Below are positions 42,479 to 55,600 of a stretch of 64,000 nt of DNA, piece after piece. Location: the NCBI RefSeq assembly GCF_032854445.1, contig NC_088295.1, forward strand, positions 5,086,501 to 5,150,500, in the 5' to 3' direction. The notes beneath the pieces were generated by a model. The model was not told the DNA's origin and ran no database searches. It saw nothing but the letters and a program-made list of their open reading frames with translations. Source of the DNA: Liolophura sinensis. Its lineage: Eukaryota; Mollusca; Polyplacophora; Chitonida; Chitonidae. Positions within the stretch are counted from its first letter, which is position 1, and the number at the start of each line of letters is the position of its first letter. The position numbers were made by a program, and so were the translations under genes.

Positions 42479-42625
42479 GTAAGTGGGAAGGTCTGCCAGC
42501 AACCTGCGGATGGTCGTGGGTTTCCCCCGGGCTGTGCCCGGTTTCCACCCACCATAATTCTGGTCGCCGTCGTATAAGTGAAATATTCTTGAGTACGGCG
42601 TAAAACACCAATCAAAAAAAAAAAA
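42479..42625 (+). mobile_element. tRNA-SINE family A, 5'-truncated, with 17-bp target-site duplication
   Basis: Starts inside the body (gtgggaaggtctgccagcaa) and ends in 'acaccaatc' plus poly-A. Flanked by tccacttgcaggg(g/t)gcc at 42462-42478 and 42626-42642, showing insertion by target-primed reverse transcription. Confidence 0.92.
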
Positions 42626-42642
42626 TCCACTTGCAGGGTGCC

Positions 42643-43485
42643 ATTTTGTCCGTCTTTCCCAGAGTACGAGCCGTGTGACGCGGCTGCAGTGAAGAATGGG
42701 GGGACTTTATAAATCAGGTATACATTTTATGGGTTTGATCTTTTGTTTTATGTCGGTGGAAATTATCAAGAAAATACAGAATGTAAGGTGTCTGGTTTAG
42801 TTTAATTGGAGAGAGCGTATAGTTTACGGCGATTATGTTTTTATGGCCTCTGTATGTACTTTGACCTGTATCATCAACCCCTAAGAAAACATGGATGAAT
42901 ATAAAAATTACAGATCAGACTAGCAAGATAAAAGAAGCAAGCAAGCGATATTTACAACTGCTGCAAGAACATATTCTGCGCAACATCATCCACTCGTAAC
43001 AATATATATACTGTCTATATCCAGTTTTTCGATAATGTAAATTATATGCTTAGATTAACTACCTTTGTAAGGTATATAATATAGAACTCACTTGTTTTTC
43101 TCTGTAAAATTTCTCATTTTGGGACGCAGTTAATTGTGGAAAAATACACATGGACAACATAGTATATACATTCAGAAAACAAACTTTTATTACGTGTGTT
43201 GCAAAAATACCAATTCTGAATTATTATAATTCCAAACTAATTTAATAAACAGTTCACTATTATAGTCTATTTCTTTTAGCCAGTCTCCTATATTCCGCTA
43301 TCTATAAAGTCAGTCATGCTCGCTACCAAAATGGCCTTTAGTCAGTGACACGTAACAATACAAGCTCTGCATATGGACATGTTGGCAGTTCATATTTTTG
43401 AATAGGAAATAAAGTTAGAATACTGTTTCTAATTCATAATGTTAAATTGCATAAGCTCGCTTTCGACGGCAAGAACCATTCTGGT
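42643..43485. other. Intergenic, no feature seen
   Basis: AT-rich; no gene or array. Confidence 0.55.
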
Positions 43486-44765
43486 GACATTCTGGTGATC
43501 TGAAAACAACATTACCTTGTGACAGGGCATTCAGGTGAACTGAAAACAACATTACCTTGTGGTAGGACATTCAGGTGGACTGAAAACATCATTACCTTGT
43601 GACTGGATATTCAGATAGACTTTACAACATTACCTTTTGACAGGACATTCAGGTGGACTGAAAACAACATTACCTTGTGACTGGATATTCAGGTGGACTG
43701 AACAACACTACTTTGTGGTAGGACATTCAGGTGGACCGAACAACATTAGCTTGTGACAGGACATTCAAGTGGACTGAAAACAACATTACCTTGTGACTGG
43801 ATATTCAGGTGGACTGAACAACACTACTTTGTGGTAGGACATTCAGGTGGACTGAAAACAACATTACCTTGTGGTAGGACATTCAGGTGGACTGAAAACA
43901 ACATTACCTTGTGACAGGACATTCAGGTGGACTGAAAACAACATTACCTTGTGACAGGACATTCAGGTGAACTGAAAACAACATTACCTTGTGACAGGAC
44001 ATTCAGGCGAGTTGAAAACATCATTACGTTGTGACAGGACATTCAGGTGGACTGAAAACAACATTACCTTGTGACAGGACATTCAGGTGGACTCAACAAC
44101 ATTACCTTTTGACAGGACATTCAGGTGGACTGAAAACAGCATTACCTTGTGGTAGGACATTCAGGCGGACTGAAAACAACATTATCTTGTGACAAGACAT
44201 TCAAGTGGACTGAAAACAACATTACCTTGTGACAGGACATTGAGGCGAACTGAACAACATTACCTTTTGACAGGACATTCAAGTGGACTGAAAACAACAT
44301 TACCTTGTGACAGGACATTCAGGTGAACTGAAAACAACATTACCTTGTGACAGGACATTCAGGCGAGTTGAAAATATCATTACGTTGTGACAGGACATTC
44401 AGGTGAACTGAAAACAACATTACCTTGTGACAGGACACTCAGATAGACTGATCATCATTACCTTGTGGTAGGACATTCAAGTGGACTGAAAACAACATTA
44501 CCTTGTGACAGGATATTCAGGTAGACTGAAAACATCATTACCTTGTGACAGGACATTCAGGTGGACTGAAAACCTCATTACCTTGTGACTGGACATTCAG
44601 GTGGACTGAAAACAACATTACCTTGTGACAGGACATTCAGATGAACTGAAAACAACATTACCTTGTGACAGGACATTCAGGCGAGTTGAAAACATCATTA
44701 CCTTGTGACAGGACATTCAGGTGAACTGAAACAACGTTACCTTGTGACATTCAGGTGACCTTGTG
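43486..44765. repeat. 40-bp minisatellite, about 32 copies
   Basis: Unit 'ggacattcaggtggactgaa' plus 'aacaacattaccttgtgaca', with frequent single-site variants and occasional deletion of 'aaa'. Confidence 0.95.
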
Positions 44766-46112
44766 GAGACTGAACTGAGCTGCGAGTCAAGATTTTATTG
44801 CTTGTGGATTTTTTTTTATTGTTTGCGTATGTATCAATAATTAATAATCATAAAACTTTTGAAAGTTGTGCCGCAGGTAATTAAGCTTTCACAAGCCTTG
44901 CAGCCTGTAGCCTTTTCCATGGATTGGAATTCTTATGAATTCTTCATTGTTTGAAAAAGTATCTGCCGGAGTGTGTGTGCATTATTCTACCTGCAGTAGT
45001 TTTCAGAAGACTGGAGTCTCCATCAAACTGGATAACGCAGCGGTTAAACAGGGTTACCGGTGTTAACTGGTTCTAAAGCCAAAGATGACTGCAACGGCAC
45101 GGTGACGTCACTCGCTGCCAAGACACATCAGGTCTGTGTTGCAAAATATACATTTCCGGAGATAAATGGTTTTCAGAACATATGTCTATTTTATAAACAA
45201 TCTTTACCATTAAAAAATCGTTGATCTGAAGATAAACCTGAAGGAGTGAGTCACCACACAAGTTACAAACAAACATACATAGTATACATGCTCACACTCT
45301 TGTGGTGTTTTCAGCGAAGGACCTCCTCAACTATTGTGGGCGTTCCTGTGCTTTAGCGGTTAACCGAAAAATGTCATATATTTTAGCACTGGAATGAAAT
45401 AATAATTTGTATTCTTGTCCCGGGTTTGTTTTCGTTCGACTGGGTTAAAATCTATTTTTGCTAGTTTTCGTGATGTGCCATGCTATAATCCACGGTTTTG
45501 GCATGGACAAACAGAGTAAATGAGTTTATTATATTGTACTTTTTTAACTGTTGTTTTGATTCTAAAACTTCGATAATGTTTTCATAAGAGCTGGTATTAT
45601 TTTAGGCAGTAGGCGTTAATACTCTGCTATGTGAAGACGTGTTAGCGTATCACACGATATCAGAAGAGGCTGGTCACTTTCCACCAGCTGGTTTTCAGTC
45701 TTCTTGATGAGGTGGCTTTTGAAACTAAGTTACAAAGTTTTATTACATATATAGACTTCTCCACAAGAAAACAAGTAGTAATTGCACCCCTATTACTAAC
45801 GGCCTTAATACTTACTTTTGAGGCGGGAAGAGGGGTGAGGGGACTTCATACCTTGTCATGTATCTGCGGACAAGCATAAAGATAGATAGGTGTCGGGTAA
45901 AATAGGGCGGTTTAGGATGGCCGAGTTAAAGTTTTGGATTGATATTTTACAAACAGGGCAAACTTTATTGGATTTGTTCCCTTCAAAATTACCGCATGTT
46001 GTTTCATTTGACCGTGGTTGAGTGGTTAACGTGCTAGGACAGAAGAAATGACATCTCACCTATGCGGTTGATCTGAGTTCAGTTCTAGCTCATGATAACT
46101 TCCTCTCCAATC
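44766..46112. other. Intergenic, no gene seen
   Basis: No splice-supported coding sequence or array. Confidence 0.55.
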
Positions 46113-46166
46113 TTGGCCACAGACAGCATATGCATAAACGTTTATGCGTATGCTGTCTATGGCCAA
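46113..46166. repeat. 54-bp near-perfect palindrome
   Basis: Arms 46113-46138 and 46141-46166 pair at 24 of 26 positions around a 2-base centre (left arm begins ttggccacagacagcatatg). Confidence 0.9.
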
Positions 46167-46339
46167 TTATACATCAGTTTCAAATACGGATGGATTTGAG
46201 CCAAATCATAGACCTGGCTTCAGCTGTACGTAATACTTTTGTAACTTCTTTTCTTCTCGTCAGGAAAAACTCAAGCAAAGATGTATATTTTGAGAAAGCG
46301 TTCATTCAGTTTCCATGCTTGATCCTGTATCATCAACTG

Positions 46340-46518
46340 AGCTTCCGTGGCCTACATGATTAGAGTTCCAGCGCGGCGCAATGACCCAGGCCTCTCACTA
46401 ATGCTGTGAGCTCAGGTCCAGCTCATGTTGGGCGTGCGTGAGAAGGTCTTCAAGCGACCTGCGGATGGTCTTGCATTTTCCCCGGGGTCTGTCCGGTTTC
46501 ATCCCACCGAAAAGGTGG
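46340..46518 (+). mobile_element. tRNA-SINE family A, head and body, 3'-truncated
   Basis: The tRNA-like head 'cttccgtggcctacatgatt' is followed by 'caatgacccaggcctctcac', 'gaccatccgca' complement body and a cccaccg end. Lacks the tail. Confidence 0.75.
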
Positions 46519-47190
46519 CTAAAACCAATGCTTTCAAGCATCGGCATACATATCAATTGCTTAAACTTGCATTTTGTAATTTTTATGTTAGCTTTAGTTG
46601 TAAACAAATATATTATATTCTGAAATGAATAGAGACCCATAATAATGGAAAAATCAGCTCAAAACTGAAGTAAGAGCCGCTAGACAAACTCCTCAAAACG
46701 TTACCTGTCATGAAAATTTCAAAACATTTTAAAATGAAAGTATATGCATTCACATAGCGCAAATGTAGGTACTCTGACGCCACATTAACCTTTTTGTCCT
46801 TATATTCACCAACTGACGATTTTTTAGGATCTATTTTACTCGTATTCATGTTCGTATTCGAACAAAGAAAACTGCGCGGGAAAAACATCTTGTGACGTCA
46901 GAGTACCTGAACACCGTCTATACAGCTCATAAAGTCCTCATAAAGTTTAAAAATTTCAATGCTCCTCAAAAACCTTTAAAAAAATTTAAATTATTCTACG
47001 CATAGTTTTCAGTTGTCCATCAGATGGACGCTAACTTCATTTTAGAGGGGTTCTTTTCCTTTAAAGGTAAAGAAAACACTAAAATGAAGTATATGTCAGA
47101 TGAAAGCCCACTGTCCAAGAAAATAGTTGGATTTATATTTTAGGATTTTATAAACGAACCAAAATGGTTTTAAAACATCAGATTCTACGG
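46519..47190. other. Intergenic, no feature seen
   Basis: No gene or array. Confidence 0.5.
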
Positions 47191-47194
47191 TGGT

Positions 47195-50145
47195 CAGTAG
47201 TGAACCAGAGGCTATCAGTGACGTCACATCCAGATTCCACCGTGGTCTGTAGTGACCCAGAGGGCATCAGTGATGTCACATCCAGATTCCACGGTGGTCA
47301 GTAGTGAACCAGAGGCTATCAGTGATGTCACATCCAGATTCCACGGTGGTCTGTAGCGACCCAGAGGCTATCAGTGATGTCACATCCAGATTCCACGGAG
47401 GTCTGTAGTGACCCAGAGGCCATCAGTGATGTCACATCCAGATTCCACGGTGGTCTGTAGTGACCCAGAGGCTATCAGTGATGTCACATCCAGATTCCAT
47501 GGTGGTCTGCAGTGACCCAGAGGCTATCAATGATGTCACATCCAGATTCCACGGTGGTCTGTAGTGACCCAGAGGCCATCAATGACGTCACATCCAGATT
47601 CCAAGGTGGTCTGTAGTGACCCAGAGGGTATGAATGACGTCACATCCAGATTCCACCGTGGTCTGTAGGGACCCAGAGGCTATCAGTGATGTCACATCCA
47701 GATTCCACGGTGGTCTGTAGCGACCCAGCGGCCATCAATGATGTCACATCCAGATTTCACGGTGGCCTGTAGTGACCCAGAGGCCATCAATGACGTCACA
47801 TCCAGATTCCACGGTGGTCTGTAGTGACCCAGAGGCCATCAATGACGTCACATCCAGATTCCACGGTGGTCTGTAGTGACCAAGGATATGAATGATGTCA
47901 CATCCAGATTCCATTGTGGTCTGTAGTGACCCAGAGGCTATCAATGATCTCACAACCAGATTCCATGGTGGTCTGTAGTGACCCAGAGGCTATCAATGAT
48001 GTCACATCCAGATTCCACGGTGGTCTGTAGCGACCCAGAGGGTATGAATGATGTCACATCCAGATTCCATGGTGGTCTGTAGTGACCCAGAGGGTATCAG
48101 TGACGTCACATCCAGATTCCATGGTGGTCTGTAGTAACCCAGAGGCTATCAATGATGTCACATCCAGATTCCACGGTGGTCTGTAGCGACCCAGAGGGTA
48201 TGAATGATGTCACATCCAGATTCCATGGTGGTCTGTAGTGACCCAGAGGGTATCAGTGACGTCACATCCAGATTCCAGGGTGGTCTGTAGTAACCCAGAG
48301 GCTATCAATGATGTCACATCCAGATTCCATGGTGGCCTGAAGTGACTCACAGGGTATCAGTGATGTCACATCCAGATTCCACGGTGGTCTGTAGTGACCC
48401 AGAGGCCATCAGTGATGTCACATCCAGATTTCACTGTGGTCTGTAGTGACCCAGAGGCTATCAGTGATGTCACATCCAGATTCCACGGTGGTCTGTAGTG
48501 ACCCAGAGGGTATCAATGATGTCACATCCAGATTCCACGGTGGTCTGTAGTGACCCAGAGGCTATCAATGATCTCACAACCAGATTCCATGGTGGTCTGT
48601 AGTGACCCAGAGGCTATCAATGATGTCACATCCAGATTCCACGGTGGTCTGTAGTGACCCAGAGGGTATGAATGATGTCACATCCAGATTCCATGGTGGT
48701 CTGTAGTGACCCAGAGGGTATCAGTGACGTCACATCCAGATTCCAGGGTGGTCTGTAGTAACCCAGAGGCTATCAATGATGTCACATCCAGATTCCATGG
48801 TGGCCTGAAGTGACTCACAGGGTATCAGTGATGTCACATCCAGATTCCACGGTGGTCTGTAGTGACCCAGAGGCTATCAGTGATGTCACATCCAGATTTC
48901 ACTGTGGTCTGTAGTGACCCAGAGGCTATCAATGATGTCACATCCAGATTCCACGGTGGTCTGTAGTGACCCAGAGGCCATCAGTGATGTCACATCCAGA
49001 TTTCACTGTGGTCTGTAGTGACCCAGAGGCTATCAGTGATGTCACATCCAGATTCCATGGTGGTCTGTAGTGACACAGAGGGTATCAGTGAGGTCACATC
49101 CAGATTCCATGGTGGTCTGTAGTGACCCAGAGGCCATCAGTGACGTCACATCCAGATTCCAGGGTGGTCTGTAGTAACCCAGAGGCTATCAATGATGTCA
49201 CATCCAGATTCCATGGTGGCCTGAAGTGACTCACAGGGTATCAGTGATGTCACATCCAGATTCCACGGTGGTCTGTAGCGACCCAGAGGCTATCAGTGAT
49301 GTCACATCCAGATTCCACGGTGGTCTGTAGTGACCCAGAGGGTATCAATGATGTCACATCCAGATTCCACGGTGGTCTGTAGTGACCCAGAGGAGATCAG
49401 TGATGTCACATCCAGATTCCACGGTGGTCTGTAGCGACCCAGAGGGTATCAGTGATGTCACATCCAGATTCCACGGTGGTCTGTAGTGACCCAGAGGCTA
49501 TCAATGATGTCACATCCAGATTCCACGGTGGTCTGTAGTGACCCAGAGGCTATCAGTGATGTCACATCCAGATTCCACGGTGGTCTGTAGTGACCCAGAG
49601 GGTATCAATGATGTCACATCCAGATTCCACGGTGGTCTGTAGTGACCCAGAGGAGATCAGTGATGTCACATCCAGATTCCACGGTGGTCTGTAGCGACCC
49701 AGAGGGTATCAGTGATGTCACATCCAGATTCCACGGTGGTCTGTAGTGACCCAGAGGGTATCAATGATGTCACATCCAGATTCCACGGTGGTCTGTAGTG
49801 ACCCAGAGGCCATCAATGACGCCACATCCAGATTCCACAGTTGTATGTAGCGACCCAGAGGGTATCAATGATGTCACATCCAGATTCCACGGTGGTCTGT
49901 AGTGACCCAGAGGCTATCAATGATGTCATATCCAGATTCCATGGTGGTCTGTAGTGACCCAGAGGCTATCAATGATGTCACATCCAGATTCCACGGTGGT
50001 CTGTAGCGACCCAGAGGGTATCAATGATGTCACATCCAGATTCCAGGGTGGTCTGTAGTGACTCAGAGGCTATCAATGATGTCACATCCAGATTCCACGG
50101 TGGTCTGTAGTGACCCAGAGGGTATCAGTGACGTCACATCTGTAC
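47195..50145. repeat. 52-bp minisatellite, about 57 copies
   Basis: The unit contains 'gatgtcacatccagattcca', 'cggtggtctgtagtgaccca' and 'gaggctatcaat'. About ten units have TGACGTCA instead of TGATGTCA. Blocks of several units recur as higher-order repeats, for example the 'ggcctgaagtgactcacagg' variant at about 48327, 48796 and 49216. The largest array in the window. Confidence 0.96.
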
Positions 50146-50396
50146 TTTTTGCTTGAAATAGCCGGTTTAATGTTCCATTCGGTGAATGTATTCTTAAATA
50201 TACGTGTATATGCATTTTTATTGAAGAAATGTAGCAGTCTATGTGCGGTAAGTGGCAAAACCTGATGTGAGGTCACTGGTGAGGTCACAATATTGCCAGA
50301 AAAAGTCACCGTAGAATTAAAACTATCAAATGCATTTTATTCGGTTAAAAACATTTTAAGAAATATATGGAACTACCTTTATGAACAGTGTTTAAT

Positions 50397-50495
50397 GGGT
50401 TTTTTTTACCTAATTCTGCTTAAGCCATGGTGCTGGGTCACGTGTAAATTGCTACTATCTATGCATTTACATGAACAGTTAGAGTAAAACCCTGA
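50397..50495. repeat. Direct duplication, copy 1 (about 100 bp)
   Basis: Shares 'gcttaagccatggtgct', 'cgtgtaaattgctactat' and 'tgcatttacatgaacagtta' with 50777-50876; about 380 bp apart. Confidence 0.85.
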
Positions 50496-50776
50496 CTAAG
50501 GTAAATTGACAAGAAACCCATTTTCACGGTTACATGCGACCATTTGCCGGCGATCACATTGTCGTCAGTGCTCTGGTTTTACTCTCTGTGCCGTACGTCT
50601 TTAATTATATTGTGTTCCTGCATAAACCAGGATTTTGCTGGTGGACTAAGCATCCTCGAGGTCTGGTCCCTTTGCATTGTTTTAATGTGATGGTATGTTA
50701 AATGTGATGACAACAAAGAATTTTGAGCCATTATAGACCAGTAACGCCTAATATATTGCAATTAACATCACTGCAT

Positions 50777-50876
50777 GTTTTTACCTAATTTTGCTTAAGC
50801 CATGGTGCTAGGGGACGTGTAAATTGCTACTATTTATGCATTTACATGAACAGTTACAATAAAACTCTACGTCTGA
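50777..50876. repeat. Direct duplication, copy 2 (about 100 bp)
   Basis: Partner of 50397-50495, diverged at a few positions. Confidence 0.85.
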
Positions 50877-51840
50877 CAGTAATCTAATATTGTGCAAACG
50901 ACCTGAAAACAACGACTGCCAATTCATGATGCAAGAGACATAACTGCACATTCATTCTGACAACCGGTTCATAAAGACTATGGAGGGTCAACAATTAAAG
51001 AGGAGAAAAAAAGGATGAGTACCTGTGAGGAGCAAGGATCAAAGCGATCAGGATAAGAAACCAGATGAATCTATGCATGGAAACAGATATTCGTGTACGA
51101 GCCGTCAACCAAGATGGACGTTCTAGGTCAATAATAGCAAAGCCAATTCCCAAAACAACGTTTAACATAAACCACCAAGGACTTAAGAACGAATGAACGA
51201 AAGTAGGACGGAATCATGCAACGTGAAGCAGTCAACAGTTTTCAGTTAAGTTGGGAAAATGCAAGGTATGTTCTGGGCGATTGAGTGAAATCAGTATATG
51301 CAGATCGTGTACCACGCGAGTACAAGATAAGAAAACAGATAGAGACCAGGGAGGAGCAAGGATTAAATGGTCAGGATAAGCAAACAGAGACCACGACGGA
51401 TAAAGAATCAAAGCCGCCGGAACAAGAAAACAGATGGAGACCAAGAGGAACCGCACTGCATATAATTTCAACTTATTTCGACCCCAAAATATTCTCTATA
51501 TTGTCCTTTGGAAAAAAATTCCTATGAAAAAAAATACAACGTTTGTAAAATATAATCTTTTTTGTAAATACAATGTTAAGAAACCAATTTCTTTGTACAT
51601 CATTTATTTAAAAAATACTTAGCCTGAATAATTCATTGACTTGCTTGGTTAATACGAATATATAGAAAGCATAGTACAAATTCAAATTAAATTGCATGTT
51701 AGCAATATAGTACCACGTGGTTCTCTTAAGACAAATGAGTTTTCTTGGCCACTACTTCCATACATAGAGCAATGCAGAAAAATATCATTTACTTCCTGTT
51801 AATGTTGTAAAAGAGAAATAATCTTCAATTATTAAAAGTA
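50877..51840. other. Intergenic upstream of the aquaporin gene
   Basis: Diverged short repeats of 'aggagcaaggat(c/t)aaa' and 'aacagat(g/a)gagacca' at about 51030-51450. No gene seen. Confidence 0.5.
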
Positions 51841-51850
51841 GACGTACAAG

Positions 51851-51862
51851 TATATAAAAGGA
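51851..51862 (+). promoter_or_regulatory. TATA-box candidate for aquaporin exon 1a
   Basis: TATATAAAAGGA, about 490 bp upstream of the exon 1a ATG. A donor-like gtaagt follows at 51891 and an acceptor-like cacaacag ends at 52347, so a tiny untranslated first exon is possible. Speculative without transcripts. Confidence 0.35.
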
Positions 51863-51926
51863 GCATATGTACATACTCCTCTTCACAGATGTAAGTCATA
51901 ATAATGACAATGTGAAATTAATGTTT

Positions 51927-52096
51927 GTACGTGGGAAAGTCTGCCAACAGCCTGCGGATGGTCGTAGGTTTTCTCTGCCCGGCTCTGCCCGGTTTACTCC
52001 TACAATAATGTTGGCGGTCATCGTATAAGTGAAATATTTCTGAGTACGGCGTAAAACACCAATCAAATACATAAACAAAGAAATAAATAAATTAAT
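51927..52096 (+). mobile_element. tRNA-SINE family A, 5'-truncated
   Basis: 'tacgtgggaaagtctgcca' start, 'cctgcggatggtcgtaggtt' body, 'cggcgtaaaacaccaatcaa' and an AAATAAAT tail. Confidence 0.85.
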
Positions 52097-52348
52097 TCAT
52101 GAATTAATGGTTTATTAAGTAACTAGCTCGTTAAGTAGTGAGTGATTTGTTCATTTGTTTATTGAATCATTTGCTCGTGAAACAACGTAGCTACACACCA
52201 CATGCAATGATATGATCATATCCATCAGTTCGCCATGTGACAACACGATACGTCCCGTGTCGTCAGGTTAAGGTCTGCCTTGTCTTGCGGGCTACAGAGT
52301 GGGAAGGGGGCGTGCTGTCATGTGACAGGTACTTTTTCTCACAACAGT

Positions 52349-52620
52349 ATGTCGGAATCAGTGGGAGCAGAAGTAATCAATGAGAGGAGAGAAACTAAGA
52401 GTCGGTGGTCACCTACACCCGCCGAGGAAGCGGAAACACTTGGCAGGGGCCAGATTTACTTCGACGGTTACCTGCGGCCATGCCTGGCTGAGTTCGTGGG
52501 TTTGGTAGTCTTCGTGTTCACCGGCTGTATGGCGGTGCAAGATTTACCGTCCGTCGTTTGCGTGGCCATAGCACACGGACTGACCATAGCCCTGTTGGTC
52601 GCATCTTTCGGAGCAGTCAG
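52349..52620 (+). CDS. Aquaporin alternative first exon 1a
   Basis: ATG at 52349 (first in-frame ATG). Encodes a 40-residue polar N-tail, then [20 protein letters not shown] and [17 protein letters not shown]. The donor AG|gtgagt leaves phase 2, matching exon 2. The helix 1-2 loop is about 9-10 residues shorter than in exon 1b. Confidence 0.88.
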
Positions 52621-55600
52621 GTGAGTAGCAGAGCTTAATCAGCGGGTAACTATCAAATATGCTACAACTAGCAGATACTACAAGTATCCATGTCCAGCCC
52701 CCCTCTGGCTGTAAACAATGTGAAGAATGTGATGTGTAAACAATGCGAAAAAATGATGTCGAGGTCAGGTCAGCAGGGACACAGGTCACAGATCCGCATT
52801 GTACAGGTATTCTGTATGCATAGGCCAGTTAATCACAGTGCTGCCCACCGTCGTATAAGAGAAGTATTCTTGAGGACGGCGTAGGCCTACAACACCAATA
52901 AAATAAATAAATAAAATATAATGCAAATTTTACTAACAAGAAATGCCTTGTCATATTTTGCACCCAACATCTTACAATAGGTAAATTCAAAACAATAAGA
53001 CCCCGTGTTGTTTTTTGAGTGTGGTAATTTAAGTACGCCTTAAGGTATTATATATTATCTTTACTTCTTGCTTTCATTCTACTAAACACACTAATTCTAT
53101 TTCATGGTTATGTACGGGTGATAATGATTATACATTAATTTCCCACGAGGAGTGGGGCGTGGTTCTGGGGACACTAGGTATGGTCTCAGTTTTAGCCTTG
53201 GGAGAAACACGTGGCTCAGTGGTAAGGTGAGTGTGATCTCCAACAGCTGATGGGACAGGGGGTACGAGTTCAGTTCCAGCCTTGGGAGACACTCATGACT
53301 CGGTAGGGTAAGGTAGGAACGACTAACAACCGCAGATGGAACACAGGTTCAGTTCCAGCCTTGGGAGAGACTCGTGACTCGAGGGAAAGATGTGCGCCAC
53401 TCCAACCGCTGATAGGACTCGAGACAAGGGTTTAGTTCCAGCCTTGGGAGAGACTCGTGACTCGGTAGGGTAAGGTGAGCGCTACTCCCAACCACTGTTG
53501 GAACACGAGACACGGGTTCAGTTCCAGCCTTGGGAAACACTTGTGACTCGGTAGGGTAAGGTGGGCGCGACTTCCAACCACTGATGGGACACGAAGTATG
53601 GGTTCAGGAGGCACTACCGGCCCGGATAGCACAGTTGGTGAAGCGTCCGTTTCGGGACCGGTAGATCCTTGATCGAGTCACACCTAAGACTTTAAAAGAG
53701 GAAGTTGTAACTTCATCGCTTGGCGAGGGTATAGTGCAACGACTGGTTGACCCGTGTCAGTATAATGGCTCTGGAGGGGCGACTTACTTACCTTCGGTAA
53801 GCCGTCTCCGTGAAGCAGCACTAGATAAAAGAGCGGTGGAAATCCGTCCTGCAACAAGGAGGCACATTACACGTACATGCACCCTAATGATTCCTTCGTC
53901 GTCATATGACTGAAAAATTGTTGAGTACGACGTTAAACCCCAAGCACTCATTCACTCAGGAGGTACGTCGACAGGAGATACGGATTCAATTCCCGCTGTC
54001 ATATTTGCGGAACGTTGGTGACAATAAGATGGAGGCGACCCTCCCCCGGGCTTTGTCCCATTTCCTTCCACCATAATGCTGGCCGCCGTTGTATCAGTGA
54101 GTACGGCGTAACACAGCAATCAAATAAATCAAATAAATTAATCGACGGCTCTCATCCATGGGGTATTTATACAGGCTTTCTGTTATGAAAAAGCAATTTC
54201 TACCACCATTGTGGCGCTTATGCCGCAGGCCACACTTGGATCGTTACCTTAATCCACATTATTCAGTTTATCACGTTAAACAACAATAAATTAGATAAAT
54301 AATATCTTATATTGGTGCATATATTATAATCGAAGCACACGTTCTGCAGTTCACCATCCACTTTAGTATAGGCCCCTACTGTGTCAGACAGGCAAGTACA
54401 AACTCCCTACGCAATCAACAAGTAGGCCTACAGATTGTCGCGAACAACTCTTTTCACACATAATCATAATGATCTACTTTAGCAGTATCGGCCAGGTGAT
54501 CATTACGTATACTACAACACTACACGTCAGATCCATATCGACCAATGCACACTGACCCAAGGATATAAACGCCCTACATGGACTCTTTAACACAGTAAGG
54601 CCAGTTTTGAGGGCATTCCATATGCATGAACGATTGATGGACATAAGTTTTGTTCTAACAGTAGCAATTAATACCTACAAATTGAGAAAGGGCACCTAAT
54701 ACTCCGTTGAATACCAAGACATTTGGTAATACGACAACAAGCAACTCTAACCAGTGACCAGTCTGCCCACGACTAACCCATGCCACAACACAGGTGTGAA
54801 CATAATTTTATTACAGTTTGCTTTCGGACAACAATAAAAAAACGCGATATGATGAAAACTTTATTCAAAATTGGTTGCTCAGCACATGCAGCAAGATTTG
54901 CAGGGTACTCATGCACCCTTAAACCACACATGTTAAAACGATGCAACATGTTAATTCGCTGTAAAACATGAGTGCGAACGTGTAATGTTACGACGCGTTA
55001 TGAGCGTCAGCAGGATGTAACATAATCATGACAAGATTTTTAAGATGTACAATGAGAATACAGCACCTGAAAGCCTTAATTTGATATCAGATATACAGTG
55101 TTAAATTGCAGTTAGTTCTTATCATTTCATAAATTGTTAAATTTCCGTAGAAACTGTTTACGTAGCATAGAAAATTCTTTCCTGTCTCCGACACTCTTAA
55201 ACTGTGAAGAGTTTAGGATATATACGGCAATACACTTCAAGTACGTAGTTTCGAAGGCTTAAAACAGGGATGAGCCTGCATGGTGGCACTAAAACCTTGA
55301 GTGGTTTCAATGCCGATATCAGTATGAAAACAGTTGTTTCCCTACCAGTATCAGTATGAAAACACTATTTCCTGCTTGTGTCATAACTCGCCTGCAAAGA
55401 GAACCGTCACACAAATGTAACAACATGGTTGTTACTTCATCAGTCCACCATTTTAATATTCACTGAAGGCATGCTACAAAGCCAATGCTTTAAAAAGTTT
55501 GTTGATAATTACTGTCATATAAAAGTTCACAACTTTATGGGTTTCTTAAGCAATGATTTTAAATGGCTGAAGACCCGTATGCGTCTCTGTGTGCGTCCTG

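Noticed and set aside
53615-53700. Possible tRNA gene (ggcccggatagcacagttgg)
   Set aside because: Head of a family B SINE.
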